Positions 1 to 11,078 of a DNA stretch of 24,503 nt are shown in pieces. Below the pieces are notes generated by a model. The model did not search any database. It saw nothing but the letters and a program-made list of their open reading frames with translations, and was not told the DNA's origin. Origin of the DNA: Lingula anatina (lineage: Eukaryota; Brachiopoda; Lingulata; Lingulida; Lingulidae); NCBI RefSeq assembly GCF_001039355.2, contig NW_019775458.1, positions 454,835 through 479,337 on the forward strand. Direction: 5' to 3'. Within the stretch, counting starts at the first letter, position 1. Each line of letters starts with the position of its first letter. The translations under genes were made by a program, and so were the position numbers.

Positions 1-156
1 CCCCCCCACAACAACGTGACGTACGGAAACCTCAATAAATCTGCCTCATTTGAACTGTTTATTCATCAAAGACTCTCAAAAATCAATTAAATTAATAAAA
101 AAATTATAAAAATGTATTTCAAGGCGTTTACATGGGACATATACTTCATTTTCGTA

Positions 157-223
157 TAGGGGGGCCAACTTGCCCCGACCCTGGGGCCAACTTGCCCCAT
201 GGCGGGGCAAGTTGGCCCCCCTA
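157..223. repeat. GC-rich fold-back repeat (three copies of a 16-mer)
   Basis: The 16-mer GGGGCCAACTTGCCCC occurs directly at 161-176 and 183-198 and inverted at 204-219. Copies two and three form a perfect 16-bp stem with a 5-base loop (199-203). Copies one and three pair over 20 bases (157-176 with 204-223), so two alternative hairpins compete. A degenerate copy (GGGCCAACTAGCCCCGG) lies at 384-400. No coding function is seen; it may be a transposon end or another structured repeat. Confidence 0.85.
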
Positions 224-410
224 ACGTCAACTGCGTTTTTTGTCAAATTGTGAGCCACCTGGCATTATATTTGAAAAATAATGACGTTGCATACGTAGCT
301 TAGTTCATGGGGTTTACTTTGAAACCGGTTTTGTTACTCTAACCCACTCCTAGTTGGCTCTACAAGGCCAAAAGTGTCTAACTGGGCCAACTAGCCCCGG
401 TCTCCCCTAT

Positions 411-537
411 CTCGAAAGCATCGCGCATTGCGAATAGCGATATCACATAGAGGCTACAGTGTATTATATGAGGCGAGTACGGAAGAGTTATGGAATCGAG
501 ACGCTTGCGCTCGGTCACAATGCGCGATGCTTTCGAG
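411..537. repeat. Inverted-repeat (fold-back) element, 127 bp
   Basis: CTCGAAAGCATCGCGCATTG at 411-430 is repeated as its exact reverse complement at 518-537, giving a 20-bp stem around an 87-base interior. No target-site duplication is evident. A non-autonomous MITE or fold-back relic is likely. No gene is supported in 1-670. Confidence 0.8.
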
Positions 538-910
538 TTACGGGTCCCAGTATCATTCACGATGTTACCAAAGTAAGATACATTTGGTCTGCCTCTATTA
601 GCTCCCCCCCCCCCAGGTGGTGCCCAAAATATGAGTTTAGAGGGTAGGATACTTTATAAAAAATATTTCTGTGTCACTCCCTAAAAGTGATAGCAGAGTG
701 CCCCGTTTGCTATATCTAGTATACGCCATTGCACACCTGTCGAATCCGTGGGATTTTCTGTTACATTTATCTTTGGTGGCAAAAGGTCTGGCTATCCAGA
801 CACCTTCGAAAATAGATATCTTTCATAAGCGTATGATAACATTGATGGTTGGAATGAATGAAAACAGGCTGAGAAAATGCAAACCGACTGATACAGTTTG
901 GCCTCGTAAG

Positions 911-1160
911 ATTATTACCTCCGCCAAGGAGGTTATGTTTTCACCCCTGTTTGTCTGTCTGTTTGTTTGTCTGTCTTCAACATAACTCAAAAAGGTATGG
1001 ACCGATTTTGATGAAATTATCAGGAACTGTCAGCAGTGGGCCAAGGAAGAGATGATTAGTTTTTGGTGGTGATCAGGATCAATAATCAATCAATAATCAA
1101 TAATAATCAAAAATTGCTGCCTTGGCGGAGGTCTGCGCTCTCGGAGTGCTTTTCTAGTTT
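911..1160. mobile_element. Non-autonomous element with TIR ACCTCCGCCAAGG
   Basis: ACCTCCGCCAAGG at 917-929 is matched by its exact reverse complement at 1120-1132. A tgtctgtttgtttgtctgtc tract follows the left arm, and an AATAATCAATCA-rich tract precedes the right arm. The right side continues into GTCTGCGCTCTCGGAGTGCT. Diverged partial copies lie at about 15885-16015 and 10780-10806. I recognise this as a type of repeat common in marine invertebrate genomes but cannot name the family. A poly-T run follows at 1161-1191. Confidence 0.65.
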
Positions 1161-1191
<31 letters not shown>

Positions 1192-1470
1192 GTCTCAAGG
1201 TTTTAAAATGGATCCTGCACGAAATTCCAAAGCTTTGGTAGCAGCTTGACAGCTAAGACTGGCGTCAGAACATTTATGTAATACATATCCAGAATTTTAG
1301 ATATATTTAAAACCCCTTTTCTTTCACAAGCATCTACTTAAAAACGCATTTTGAAGTTATTGCGTAATACGCGTAAGAACACAATCACATTTGCAAACAT
1401 ACAGCAAGTACCACGTATTCGACCTTGATAAACAAACCTAACTGTGTCTGCATGTTTGCTGTATAATTGA

Positions 1471-1510
1471 AGCACTGTGAGTCAGCACTTTGTCTGGTGA
1501 CGTTTATAAT
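1471..1510 (+). promoter_or_regulatory. Candidate proximal promoter of GST gene A (AP-1/MARE-like site and TATA-like box)
   Basis: TGAGTCAGCA (1478-1487) contains the AP-1 core TGAGTCA and ten of the 13 bases of the palindromic Maf recognition element. Downstream are TGACGT (1498-1503) and TTATAA (1504-1509). The group sits about 175-205 bp upstream of the gene A ATG. In animals such sites bind NRF2/CNC-Maf or AP-1 factors that induce GST genes. Use here is inferred from motif match and position only. Confidence 0.4.
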
Positions 1511-1681
1511 CCAAGGTCGAGATATCAGCTTAATAACCCTGGGGGCTGCCTTTCCATTCAACTTGTCTCTAGAGCTCTCTATCAGCGCACGCGGAGGGAC
1601 GTGACTTGTGCGAAGATCTAAGCAAGGCAGCAAGAATCGAAGAGCATTGTTCAAACGTTCACTTAAAGAAACTTCTGCATC

Positions 1682-3481
1682 ATGCCGGCTGTTTTGGGAT
1701 ATTGGAATCTACGTGGGGTAGGTGTGCGTGTATATAAATAATCCTCGTGACAAATTCAGTTTTGAGACCGCCATGGAAATGGGGCAAACGGTTAAAAGGG
1801 AGAGATCTTTTGTCGTACTTTGATATTTGCAATGTCACGGCAAATATTAGAATTATTTCAGTTCGAACAACACGTACAAAGAAACAAAGTTCCGGAACCG
1901 TGTGATTCCTGCGCAACTATTAGTATTTACTAATTTTAAATTTATAAATTGTCGATTTATTATCAATGATGTTTAACCCCCCTCTCAACACGAACATTCT
2001 CTTGATCTTGGTGCAAAATGGCGGGACTTCAACACATTGTGGCCCTTTTTATATCATTAAGTTCAGAGTTCTTAATATTACATTGTTTAAGTTTCTCAGC
2101 GAGTCCCACCCCTACTTGGGTGTATTTAACTAAATCCAGTGCATTAAATAAGAGATTAGATCATATCAAATAACATGGGTAGTTTTGCACTCATACTGGA
2201 TCTTCTCTCTTATCTTTATGGTCTCCCCGTACACAAATGACTTTACGTAACAGCTGGTTCCTGCCTTTTGGAAACTGGTTTTTGTTTGATTTATATATTA
2301 TAATGTGTGAGTTATCGGTTAGCAAATAACCCTGTAAGATGCTGCCTCATGCCATTGTATACTTCAACTAAGATCTCTTTCCCTGGTTTTATCCAAGTAC
2401 TAATTTTTAATCTTTCTCCTGCTAATGGTTTGTTTACAGTTGGGACAACCCATTCGCCTTATGTTGGCCTATACTGGGGAAGAGTACGAGGAGAAGCGCT
2501 ATGAAATGGGGCCAGGTAATTTTTTTTCTTTTTTTTTTTTTTTTTTTTTTTTTTTGATTAAAAAATAGATACTAAGACTTAAAGATAAAGCAATAGGTGA
2601 CCGCTCAAGAAAACATTAGTTTGATTGTCAAATTGAACAATTTGATTTTGAGAAACATCTTGTAAGTTTTTCCTTCCATTAGGGTATGCTTCCATATCGT
2701 CATGCAGAATGCCAAATTATGCCACCATTGGCTTGGACGCAAAAGATGCCTCGCTTCTGTCTGTCATGCGCACTGGATTCGAAACATTTTTATGGACGGC
2801 ACCTCTTTCACATTGCTTTAACTTGCTTTTCTATTTCATATATCTCTGCTTCCTTTGACTTAGTTTGCCAAGTACGTGTAACATAAATGCTAAACCTTTC
2901 AATTTTTAGCACCAGAGTACAGCAGAGAGCAGTGGCTCACAGACAAGACCAAGCTTGGAGTGCCTTTCGCAAATGTATGTACACAAAAAACGCTTTTACT
3001 CATTGTTATCAATTTTTTTTTATTAAATGTATAGATCTTGTATTAATTTTGATTCAACCATACACGTATATGTGAACCATAAATAAGAGACGCAAAATTC
3101 AGTGTAATGAATAAATAATACAAAATTCAGTGTAATGAATAAATGATACAATGATAAATATTGGAGGTAATACCTACATATTTTAGAAGCTCTTGATAAA
3201 AAGAAAAACAATAATTTAAAATGATAAATGTAGTTTAAGTAAAAGTGCAGCAAACTGTGGTTACGTACAAAAATGTCGATCATCCACGTGGCCTTATGAT
3301 CGAGGGTACACTTTGCATCTTTTAGATTCCGTACTACAAAGATGGCGACACCATCATCGTGCAAAGTCGTGCCATTATGATGCATCTGGCCAGGAAACAC
3401 AACTTATGTAAGTCTCTCTCTTCCCTCTCTCTCTTTGTCTTTCTCTCTCTCTCTTTCTCGCTCACTCTCTCTCTCTCTCTG

Positions 3482-3528
<47 letters not shown>

Positions 3529-4753
3529 CATAACCTTGTTGCAAACGATTACCCCATAAGGCAATCTCCCTCATATTGACTCTACATGCAAACATGTACA
3601 TGTAGTTTGAAATCCGATATCATTTTGCTTGTTAGATGGCAGCACAGAGGCAGAAAAAATTAAAGCGGATGAAATTGCCTCCCAAGTCCTCGACACATTG
3701 ATGAGCTTTATCCAAGTCTGCCTCGCGACATACTTTTACAAAACTGACTATGTAAGTAGAACGGTTTGTTCAAGCATACCCGAGTATTGGGCATTGGGTT
3801 GGACAATGCATTTAGTCATCTAAAAATGAAATATTGATTTATTTTGGCATTATCGAACTATCTATGATATTGATACATTTTATCTGCTACCTTCGACAAT
3901 AACCCTCAGCAGCGTCACTTTCAGAACTCGGGGAAAATAGGCTGCAGGTTTTTAAGATATTTCATAACTTTTGAAAAAAAAACTTTTTAAACGACTGATC
4001 ATTTTGTCAATGACCTGTCAATTTGTATTTGATTTTCTTATCACCATCATTTATATTATTTCATCTTTATTTTTATTTTAGAAAACAAAGAAAGAGGAGT
4101 TTTTGAAGGGATTGCCAAATATTTTGAAGTCCTATTCGGACTTTCTGGGAGACAACTCATGGGTTGGAGGTAAAAATGTAAGTACAAATTTCGGTTGTTT
4201 TCAACCGACTGTGGAGCGCTTTGCAACTATATACTTCAGTTAAATTTTGTATTCATTCAGTGTATTCAAAATTCTAGAAGTGCCCATTTTTCTATATCAG
4301 CCCCCATATATTAAGTGTTTTTCTTTTTTCCAGATCACATATGCTGATTTCAACTTGTACGAATTGTTGGATTGGTTCAGAATGTTTTCTCCTGGATGCC
4401 TTGACCAGTTTTCAAACCTCGCCGGCTACTGCAAGAATTTTGAGGTAAGGGGATTTATATAGATCTTTGCACACAGCGCTCCTTATCTTCATCGCATATA
4501 TATATAAGATATTACTTTGTTTTTTTACTTTATTATTATTATTATTATTTTATTATTATTTTTTTTTTTTTATTATTATTATAATTATCTGATTTTCTTT
4601 GCTCCTGTCAAAACTCACTTTTTTATTTCAATCAAATAAAATATAAGTCTTTTGACTTTGTTTTAGGCTCTTCCGGCCATTAAGAAATACATGGCATCTG
4701 CGCAGTTTATAAAGAACCCTGTGTTTGGTCCGTTTGCAGACTGGGGTGCATAA
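1682..4753 (+). CDS. GSTM-like: Glutathione S-transferase, class mu, gene A (8 exons, 222 aa)
   Basis: Exons are 1682-1717, 2440-2515, 2910-2974, 3326-3407, 3636-3751, 4082-4177, 4334-4444 and 4667-4753 (TAA). All have GT/AG borders and join in frame. The product is predicted to conjugate glutathione to electrophiles in the cytosol. It opens [12 protein letters not shown], with the catalytic Tyr at residue 7. Other glutathione-site residues are Trp46 and Lys50 (EQWLTDK), Asn59, Gln72-Ser73 ([16 protein letters not shown]) and Asp106. The C-terminal helical domain has the N-capping motif ITYADF. Length fits class mu (about 218 aa). Residue 116 is Leu, where mammalian mu enzymes have Tyr. Exon 3 is the most diverged of the cluster (PEYSREQW, against PEFNxDxW in B and D), while exon 4 is nearly identical to C and D. 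It is the first of four tandem paralogues. An AP-1/MARE-like site lies upstream, and a possible polyadenylation signal AATAAA is at 5062-5067. Class assignment is firm; substrates are unknown. Confidence 0.93.
1718..2439 (+). other. Intron 1 of GST gene A
   Basis: A 722-bp intron with donor GTAGGT and acceptor TTTACAG. I see no RNA gene, transposon or conserved ORF in it. Short open frames here show no protein-like composition. Confidence 0.7.
3408..3524. repeat. (CT)n-(CA)n microsatellite at the start of gene A intron 4
   Basis: Directly after the exon 4 donor there are about 70 bases of CT-rich sequence followed by about 40 bases of CA repeat. Apparent open frames here are low-complexity artefacts. 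CT-rich tracts occupy the same position in the other three paralogues. Confidence 0.95.
4524..4586. repeat. (TTA)n/poly-T tract in gene A intron 7
   Basis: Imperfect TTA trinucleotide repeats are interrupted by a poly-T run within the 222-bp intron 7 of gene A. Confidence 0.85.
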
Positions 4754-4757
4754 ATAC

Positions 4758-4784
4758 CACGTGACAGCCGTCAGACACCACGTG
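4758..4784. promoter_or_regulatory. Paired CACGTG motifs immediately after the gene A stop codon
   Basis: Palindromic CACGTG hexamers (E-box type) occur at 4758-4763 and 4779-4784, starting 4 bases after the stop. Gene B has the same pair with the same 21-base period at 11052-11078. Whether this is residual homology or a functional site in the 3' UTR is unknown. Confidence 0.4.
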
Positions 4785-6419
4785 ACAACGAGAGATTTTT
4801 TAAGGAGTCATAGCTCAGCTTTAAACTGTCTGGGAACGTTGATGAAATTTGCAAATTCATGCTTTATTGACTAGGATATTTTATTTTATTATTTTATATT
4901 TTTGCCCCATTTTATTACTCATTATGTCAGAAAGAAATCAAGATGTTCGCATATGCGCATTGATAAAGGTCAGAATAGCTGAATTACATCTGTCTGCGAA
5001 TACAGAGAATGATTTATACTATTTCAGTGCAAAAGCAATTGATTTTGTTATGTAAGCAGAAAATAAAATGAGAACTTATATGAATCACCGTGTTACAATT
5101 TGGGACATCAAATATGTACAGTATTACATACAAAGACATCAAATATGTACAGTAACATTTATGCAAAATGAACCGGATACAAAGACATGTACTTGGAGAC
5201 ACCGGCTACATGACAAACAGAGCAGAAGGTTCTGATGGCAGAATGACATTTGTATGCTTAGTAATATATTGAAAATATAAGAAATATGATAACATACAAA
5301 AATACAGAATTTCCTTTTAAAACTCAAAAATTGTCCTTTAGTAAAGTTCATTTATATGTTTCTTCATAAAAAGAGCTACAGTATCAACTTTGATCGTCTG
5401 TCATTAAAAATGTCAAATTGAATTCGAATGTGATACGATAACCAGCAGGCACAAATCTTTGATTAACATTGCGTACTTGAAATTTTAATGAGACGCTGTC
5501 AACAACTCTCTACTAAAAGCAAGCTGTGTGATGACGTCGATCTGTGCAAAAATTCTTTCTGGACAGTATAGAAATGCGCGAAGAATTAACCAGGGAAATA
5601 TCTGTGAAAAACGAGTCATCAGGCACACTATTGCACTATACAGGACATTGATATAATATTGATTCACTTTTGATATTTCAATATTGTAAACCGAATGTCT
5701 TTTCGGAAAGAAGATAATCGAAGAGTTACCTGGCTAAACTTTGAACTAAATATCATATTTTTCCCCAGTTGTCTTTTCAGCAGCAATAACTAAAGAATGA
5801 TTTTGAATATGAGGATTTAATTTCCACAGCTATGCTTCTACACGACGGAAAATTGATTTGTATAAAAAAGAAATAAAACATAAGATGAAGCTGGTCGCAT
5901 TGCAAGCTCGATAATTATATAAGGGTAGACATGAAAACAGCCCGTATAAAGATTAATTTTATCTTGTATGCGGGCATAGTGTAAAAACTAAGAGTTATTT
6001 TTTACTGTGTGTTGATTTTACAAAACCCTGTTTTAAGATTGAGAGACGCACTCATACCGTTATGTTTGTTAATGTCGTTATTATCACCATCACTATTGTT
6101 TTTATGTACGACTGTATACAATAGCAGGCTTTTCTGTGACTGATGTACGTAATATATAATTAGGATATATATATATATATTTTTTGGATGTATCCTTGAT
6201 ATACTGAACACCATTGAAAACTAATACGTGTAAAATGAACCGCCAATAGAGGTACTAGTACGTGTAGGCACGTACGCGCGTCTGCACGACAGCAAAAAAA
6301 AATATGACCCACATTTACATACCAGTTCCTATTGCTAACTGCACACAGTGTGACGCAAGTTCTACTTATCAACAAGGGTCGAGACACGTTCAGACTGTTT
6401 TCCATCAGACTTTTTCATC
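4785..6419 (+). other. A-B spacer
   Basis: It holds the gene A 3' UTR with AATAAA at 5062-5067, and a perfect 20-bp direct repeat GACATCAAATATGTACAGTA at 5104-5123 and 5135-5154 (31-bp period). An AT dinucleotide tract lies at about 6166-6181. The gene B upstream region follows; near 6220-6240 there is ACGTGTAAAATGAACC, loosely like the C promoter block. No gene is recognised. Confidence 0.6.
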
Positions 6420-9400
6420 ATGCCGGCTGTTCTGGGATATTGGAACGTAAGAGGGGTAGGTTTGCCTAAAGACCCTCCTTGGTTTGTGTATTTTAAATAT
6501 TCATGGACAATCTCCATGAATAAAGCGTTATGATTTCACTTATGGGGCACTTGAGTTATCAGAGGCAACATCTCTTCTACCAATATTTTATAGGCGAATT
6601 TTGCAGATAAAGATAGGAATTGAAATTACGTGGGACCTACCCTAGGTTCAGGATTTCAGTATTGCCAGCTCGATGTTGATTTCATTTGTAACCCATATCA
6701 GCAATACTGACTTTAGAAACCAGTGATAGACTTGGGGGTGTGTTCAGCAAAATTTTCCCTGGGGCGCTTCCATATTTGGAAGTCACGTGTCTCGTACGTC
6801 ACAGATCTGTCCCGCCTGGAGCTGCCTTTCCCATCTTGCGCTGACGTCATCTTGTGCAGACGAGACAAAGAAGCAAAGTGGTTGACGCGGAGTTTGAAGT
6901 TTGAAGTCAGAATACCTTGCAATCGAAAATCAGTGAAACAACACCAGCACCAGCACAATGCTTTAAAACTGATTTTTGGTGTAGCCATTGCGCAGTCCTT
7001 ACACAACATTGGTCAAAAAGGTTTTCCCACCCCCCAATTCCATGTGCTTTTATTTACAAAAAAATCATCTCAAAGGTGTAAATTGTTATAAACAGTGTTT
7101 TTAATTCCCGATATTATATCTGAAGGATTAATGGTTCAGAAAAATACAAGAGAGCTTTCTCGATATCCATTTATGCCATTAATTCAAATTTAAAACATGT
7201 ACCCTTTCAAACCCAATGTTTCACTGTGGTTCCCACTGAGGTAATGAAATGTCCATAAAATTGAAAAGGCATCACCAAGTGACACCAAATTTACACACAA
7301 TAATCATTAGTGTGCTTTTGTTAAAGGTCACGTGTCTAATTACGTGTGTGTCTACCTGGCACTGTAATTATCTCCTGTAGGTGGCGCGATTACCATCCAA
7401 CAAGGGTAGCAATTATTTTTTGTGGGATATTGGTCCATTCTTCCTGAAGGTCTTGGCGGAGTTGATCCATATTATGATGGGGTTGTTTCTCCTTTGCATT
7501 GCACACTCCAATTCATGCCACAGGTGCTCATTAGTGTTAATATTAGGGCTCAAAGAATGTTGTTCCATCTACGGAACATTGCGTTCCTGCAAGAAATCAC
7601 TTGCTAGACGAGAATTGTGAGCAAGTGTGCTGTCATGATGAAGCCTGGTGTTAACCCCGAAGTCAGCTCTTGCAAATTAGCGAGATATCAGCTGAGAAAA
7701 TTACGTTCACTGACCCCAGTGGTACCCGAACCTGGTCGACCATCACTGGAAAAAATCTAGTTTTGCTGAATAATCAAGATGTTTCTTGTACCCCATCGAT
7801 GGCCATATGAGGGTCAGTAGACATGTTGCAGAATACCTGGTGGAAGGGTTGGTGCATGAAAATATCGCACATTTGGAGAGCATTCCAAGCCCCTGTTATT
7901 AGTACATTGTTCCCCCTGAAACAGAGTGTTACTGGGGCCTGCTACTGTTACATTCTCAACAGATTTTCTGTGGAGTTCTGCTTGGCCTCTGGTCATCATT
8001 CAGGAGTCTGCCACAGACTGTTGACAGTTGACTGTGGAAACTCGGATGCGCTGTTATAATCTGTCTTTTAGGGCACATTCAGATTCACACATCGAACGTG
8101 CGGGTCGGCCCAACTGTACGATGGATTCTGGTTAAAATGCATTCTGTGGAATCAGCTTAATCAGCACACGATATGTAATCCCCCCAGCTCAAGGGGACGT
8201 GTCGATAACTAAAACTGATTCATTGACAATTCGCCCTATGAACAGCGACCGAGAAACAGAATGATGAGATTCAATAGGACTGATTGCAATTTATCGAGAA
8301 GCCATGTACAAAACTTTTCGTAGAGAGTTTTTCAATGTTCAGCTCGGGATTTGTCATCGACATTGTAGAAATTCAATGATCTTTTTATTAATCAATGAAT
8401 CAGAGACGTTTTTTATTAATCAATTGATTTCATTAAAATTGCTCATGTTCATTTTTAATCTTTTTTTTTTTTTTACTTTTCATTTCTTCAGCTAGCTCAG
8501 CCCATCCGCCTTATGTTGGCCTATGCTGGGGAGGAGGTGGAGGAAAAACGCTATCAGATGGGACCAGGTAATACATCTACCACCTTTGAACAAGATTATT
8601 AGTAATGCTCCTTATTCAAAGGCCATTTTAATTGGTATAAGGAGAATCGTGAAAGGCGGGAGAAAGAAGTAAATTGGAATACGGGTAAAAGGTTGGAATA
8701 GAAGCATGTCTTGTGAAGGAGATTTGGGTGGCAAAAGAGAAAATGGCGAACAAGTATTTAAAGGGAAGAAATAAAAAGCGAAGGTCGTCCAAAGAAGAAA
8801 GGGATAAAAACATATTATGCTGCAGTCTCAATCCCAAAATGCAAAATTTTGATACGTGGAATTCCGCGGGTTGGATATGTATGTAGACTATCAGGTATTT
8901 TGTTAGAAAGGATAGTTTTCGCATATCCGCTGTACATGCGACAAATGATATATTTTATAGCTCCTTTGCGTTGTTTTCCACTTAATGTTAGCCCCAGAAT
9001 TCAACACAGATGATTGGTTGACTGACAAGGCCAAGCTGGGAGTGCCATTTCCAAATGTGTGTATATATTTTGTATTGCATTACCTATCATTGTCACATCA
9101 TTTTAATATTGTAAAGACACGAAATCAAGAACGGTCAACTAACAGAGAAGAAGAGAAAATACTTATAAACACATTCATGCTCAAATAGTGGAGAGTTCTT
9201 AAGTTTTCAAGGTCTGTTTCTTGCAGCAAATAAAGTGGTTGTCCTTATAGTGAGAAGCACTGTACAGTTAAAGATCTTTCTGTAAAAAAAAAAAACCAGC
9301 AAACCGATAGTGTCATAATTGAGGGATTGCTATCAATCTTCAATGACATATTGTTGACCATGTTGACCATATTTTTTTAGCTCCCGTATTACAAAGATGC

Positions 9401-11047
9401 CGGCACTACAATTATTCAGAGTCGTGCTATTATGATGCATCTGGCCAGAAAGCACAACTTATGTAGGTTCTCTCTCTCTTCCTCTCTCTCCCTCTGTCTC
9501 TCTCTCTCTCCAATTATTAATATACCACTTATAAATTAATATATTGCATGCACAAAATGAGCGTTTGTTCTGTATATACGATTTCAGAATTTCTCTCCTG
9601 ATATTCAGTTAATGTCTTTCATACCCAAATAAAATTATGAAAAAATGTTATCGAGCGTAGGCTACTAATATAGCACTTTGGTGATTGAAGGAAAATGTCC
9701 AAAGTTTTAGGAATATTCCTATATTTGTGCTACATAAATAAATGATGCTCATTATATGATTTAAAGGTTATTGGATTTATTTTTCTTCAATAGGTGGCAA
9801 CACTGAGGCAGAAAGAATAAGAGCAGATATGATGGCTTCGCAACTCTTTGACACGTTGATGAGCTTTGTCCGAGTCTGTCTGGCGACAAACGTTTTCAAA
9901 ACTGACTACGTAAGTAGATTTATTTGATAGCCAGTTATTCCACTATGAATTGGGTTTATGCGTGAGACAATGAGTTGAAGTTGAGCCGTCTTAAGTTGAA
10001 ATATGTTCTGGGCAACATATTTCTTAACGATGTCTTCTTTCGTCCAGCGAATAGGCAGAGCATAATGAAAACGGACGGTTTGCTAAACAAAAAGGACAAG
10101 CTGCAGTTTTCTTTGATTTTCACCATTATTTAATAACGATACAATTTTCAAAATTGAATTTATATTTTTTGTCTAATATCATTTTATAATATTAGTTTAT
10201 TTTTTATTCTATTTTTATTTTCGTTTTCACTTTATTTCTTTATTTCATTACTTTTTACCTATAGAAAACTCTGAGGGAGACTTTTTTGAAAGGCCTTCCA
10301 GACACGCTGAAGTCTTATTCAGACTTTCTAGGAGACAACTCATGGGTTGGTGGCAACAATGTAAGTACAAACTAGTCTATGGCATTTGCTTATTTTATAT
10401 ATTAGCAAGAGTGCTGTTTATACACTGTTTTTACAGTAACACAAACTAACGACTATGAAAACCCATTCCACTTAAAGCTTGGCTTGTTCTTTTGTGAAAT
10501 TCTGTGTCTATTCCAAGACCTACTCCACCTAAAATTATCCACAACTTCATTTCACCCACTTTTTTCTGTTGCCCTTTTTTGTTACAGATCACATATGCAG
10601 ACTTTAACATGTACGAGTTGTTGGACTGGTTCAGAATGTTTTCACCCGGATGTCTGGACGGGTTCCCCAATCTTGTCGCCTTCTGCAATAATTTTGAGGT
10701 GAAAGCACGCGTTTTTTTTTTTTTTTTACACATCGACCTTTATTTTTACAGTATACAGTATACGTATTTTTTTTATTTCCACCGTCAAAGGAGGTTATCT
10801 TTTCATAAGCATGAGATTTTTAATGAATAAGATTTTACAAAAGAGTTCTTTATGATATGTGAACAACCCTGGTCATATTGTTTTAAAAGTTTTTTCACGC
10901 TTTGTCTGATTCCACACAGACTTAATTTATTGAAACAGACGTCATTTGGAATTATTTTAGGCTCTTCCAGCCATTAAAAAATACATGGCATCCGCGCAGT
11001 TCTTGAAGACCCCAGTGTTTACCCCGATTGCTGACTGGACTGCATAG
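6420..11047 (+). CDS. GSTM-like: Glutathione S-transferase, class mu, gene B (8 exons, 222 aa)
   Basis: Exons are 6420-6455, 8492-8567, 8992-9056, 9381-9462, 9794-9909, 10265-10360, 10588-10698 and 10961-11047 (TAG). All borders are GT/AG and the frame is open throughout. Predicted role is cytosolic glutathione conjugation. The start is [12 protein letters not shown] with catalytic Tyr7. Trp46, Lys50, Asn59, Gln72-Ser73 and Asp106 are all present, and residue 116 is Leu instead of the mammalian Tyr. Exon 4 differs from the other three genes (DAGTTIIQSR in place of [10 protein letters not shown]), and the region before Gln72 is the main difference in the N-terminal domain. Exon 2 is nearly identical to C and D, and the 3' half of exon 7 to D. 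Intron 1 is unusually long (2036 bp) and carries a decayed Tc1-type transposase. No clear AATAAA was found close downstream. The class-mu call is firm. Confidence 0.93.
6456..7320 (+). other. Gene B intron 1, proximal part with cAMP-response-like and E-box motifs
   Basis: At 6784-6850 there is a cluster of regulatory-looking palindromes: CACGTG (about 6784-6789), TACGTCAC near 6797 and the full CRE palindrome TGACGTCA (6842-6849). Open frames on both strands (6723-7091 and 6713-7009) match no family I know and lie in an intron, so I do not call them genes. The cluster could be an intronic enhancer or part of an inserted repeat. Confidence 0.3.
7385..8080 (-). pseudogene. Decayed Tc1/mariner-type transposase in gene B intron 1
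   Basis: Read on the minus strand, 7529 down to about 7479 encodes EHLWHELECAMQRRNNP, matching the conserved C-terminal NPIEHLW-type block of Tc1 transposases that carries the last acidic residue of the DDE triad. Upstream are a SDFLQERNVP-like stretch followed by a stop, and TRFFPVMVDQVRVP at about 7760-7715, resembling the DESRF...DGRVRV region. The latter is in a different frame (a frameshift lies between) and the first Asp is lost. Several stops show it is dead. Terminal inverted repeats are not recognisable. Homology of the flanking intron to genes C and D resumes near 8300, so the insertion came after gene duplication or was lost from the others. Confidence 0.65.
9465..9511. repeat. CT-rich microsatellite at the start of gene B intron 4
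   Basis: A CT-dinucleotide-rich tract begins just after the exon 4 donor. Genes A, C and D have the same arrangement at 3411, 14468 and 19568. Confidence 0.9.
10780..10806. mobile_element. Fragment of the CTCCGCCAAGG-type element in gene B intron 7
   Basis: CCACCGTCAAAGGAGGTTAT followed by CTTTTCAT resembles the left arm of the element at 917-945 (CCTCCGCCAAGGAGGTTAT then GTTTTCA). Only this arm is visible. Gene C intron 7 contains a longer diverged copy. Confidence 0.4.
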
Positions 11048-11051
11048 ATAC

Positions 11052-11078
11052 CACGTGACAGCCTTCCGACACCACGTG
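11052..11078. promoter_or_regulatory. Paired CACGTG motifs immediately after the gene B stop codon
   Basis: CACGTG occurs at 11052-11057 and 11073-11078, again 4 bases after the stop and with the same 21-base period as in gene A. In gene C the corresponding sequence is degenerate (CCGCGTGACAG), and gene D lacks it. Confidence 0.4.

Noticed and set aside
671-985. 104-codon plus-strand open frame upstream of the cluster
   Set aside because: Its end runs into the tgtctgtttgt tract of the repeat at 911-1160; no recognisable protein features.
3334-3564. Open frames on both strands through the CT/CA tract of gene A intron 4
   Set aside because: Low-complexity translation of a microsatellite overlapping a real exon on the plus strand.
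6723-7091. 122-codon plus-strand open frame in gene B intron 1
   Set aside because: No family recognised, intronic position, and an equally long open frame on the opposite strand; more likely chance or repeat-derived.
10446-10733. 95-codon minus-strand open frame
   Set aside because: Antisense to gene B exon 7, with poly-A/T-derived lysines; not a gene.
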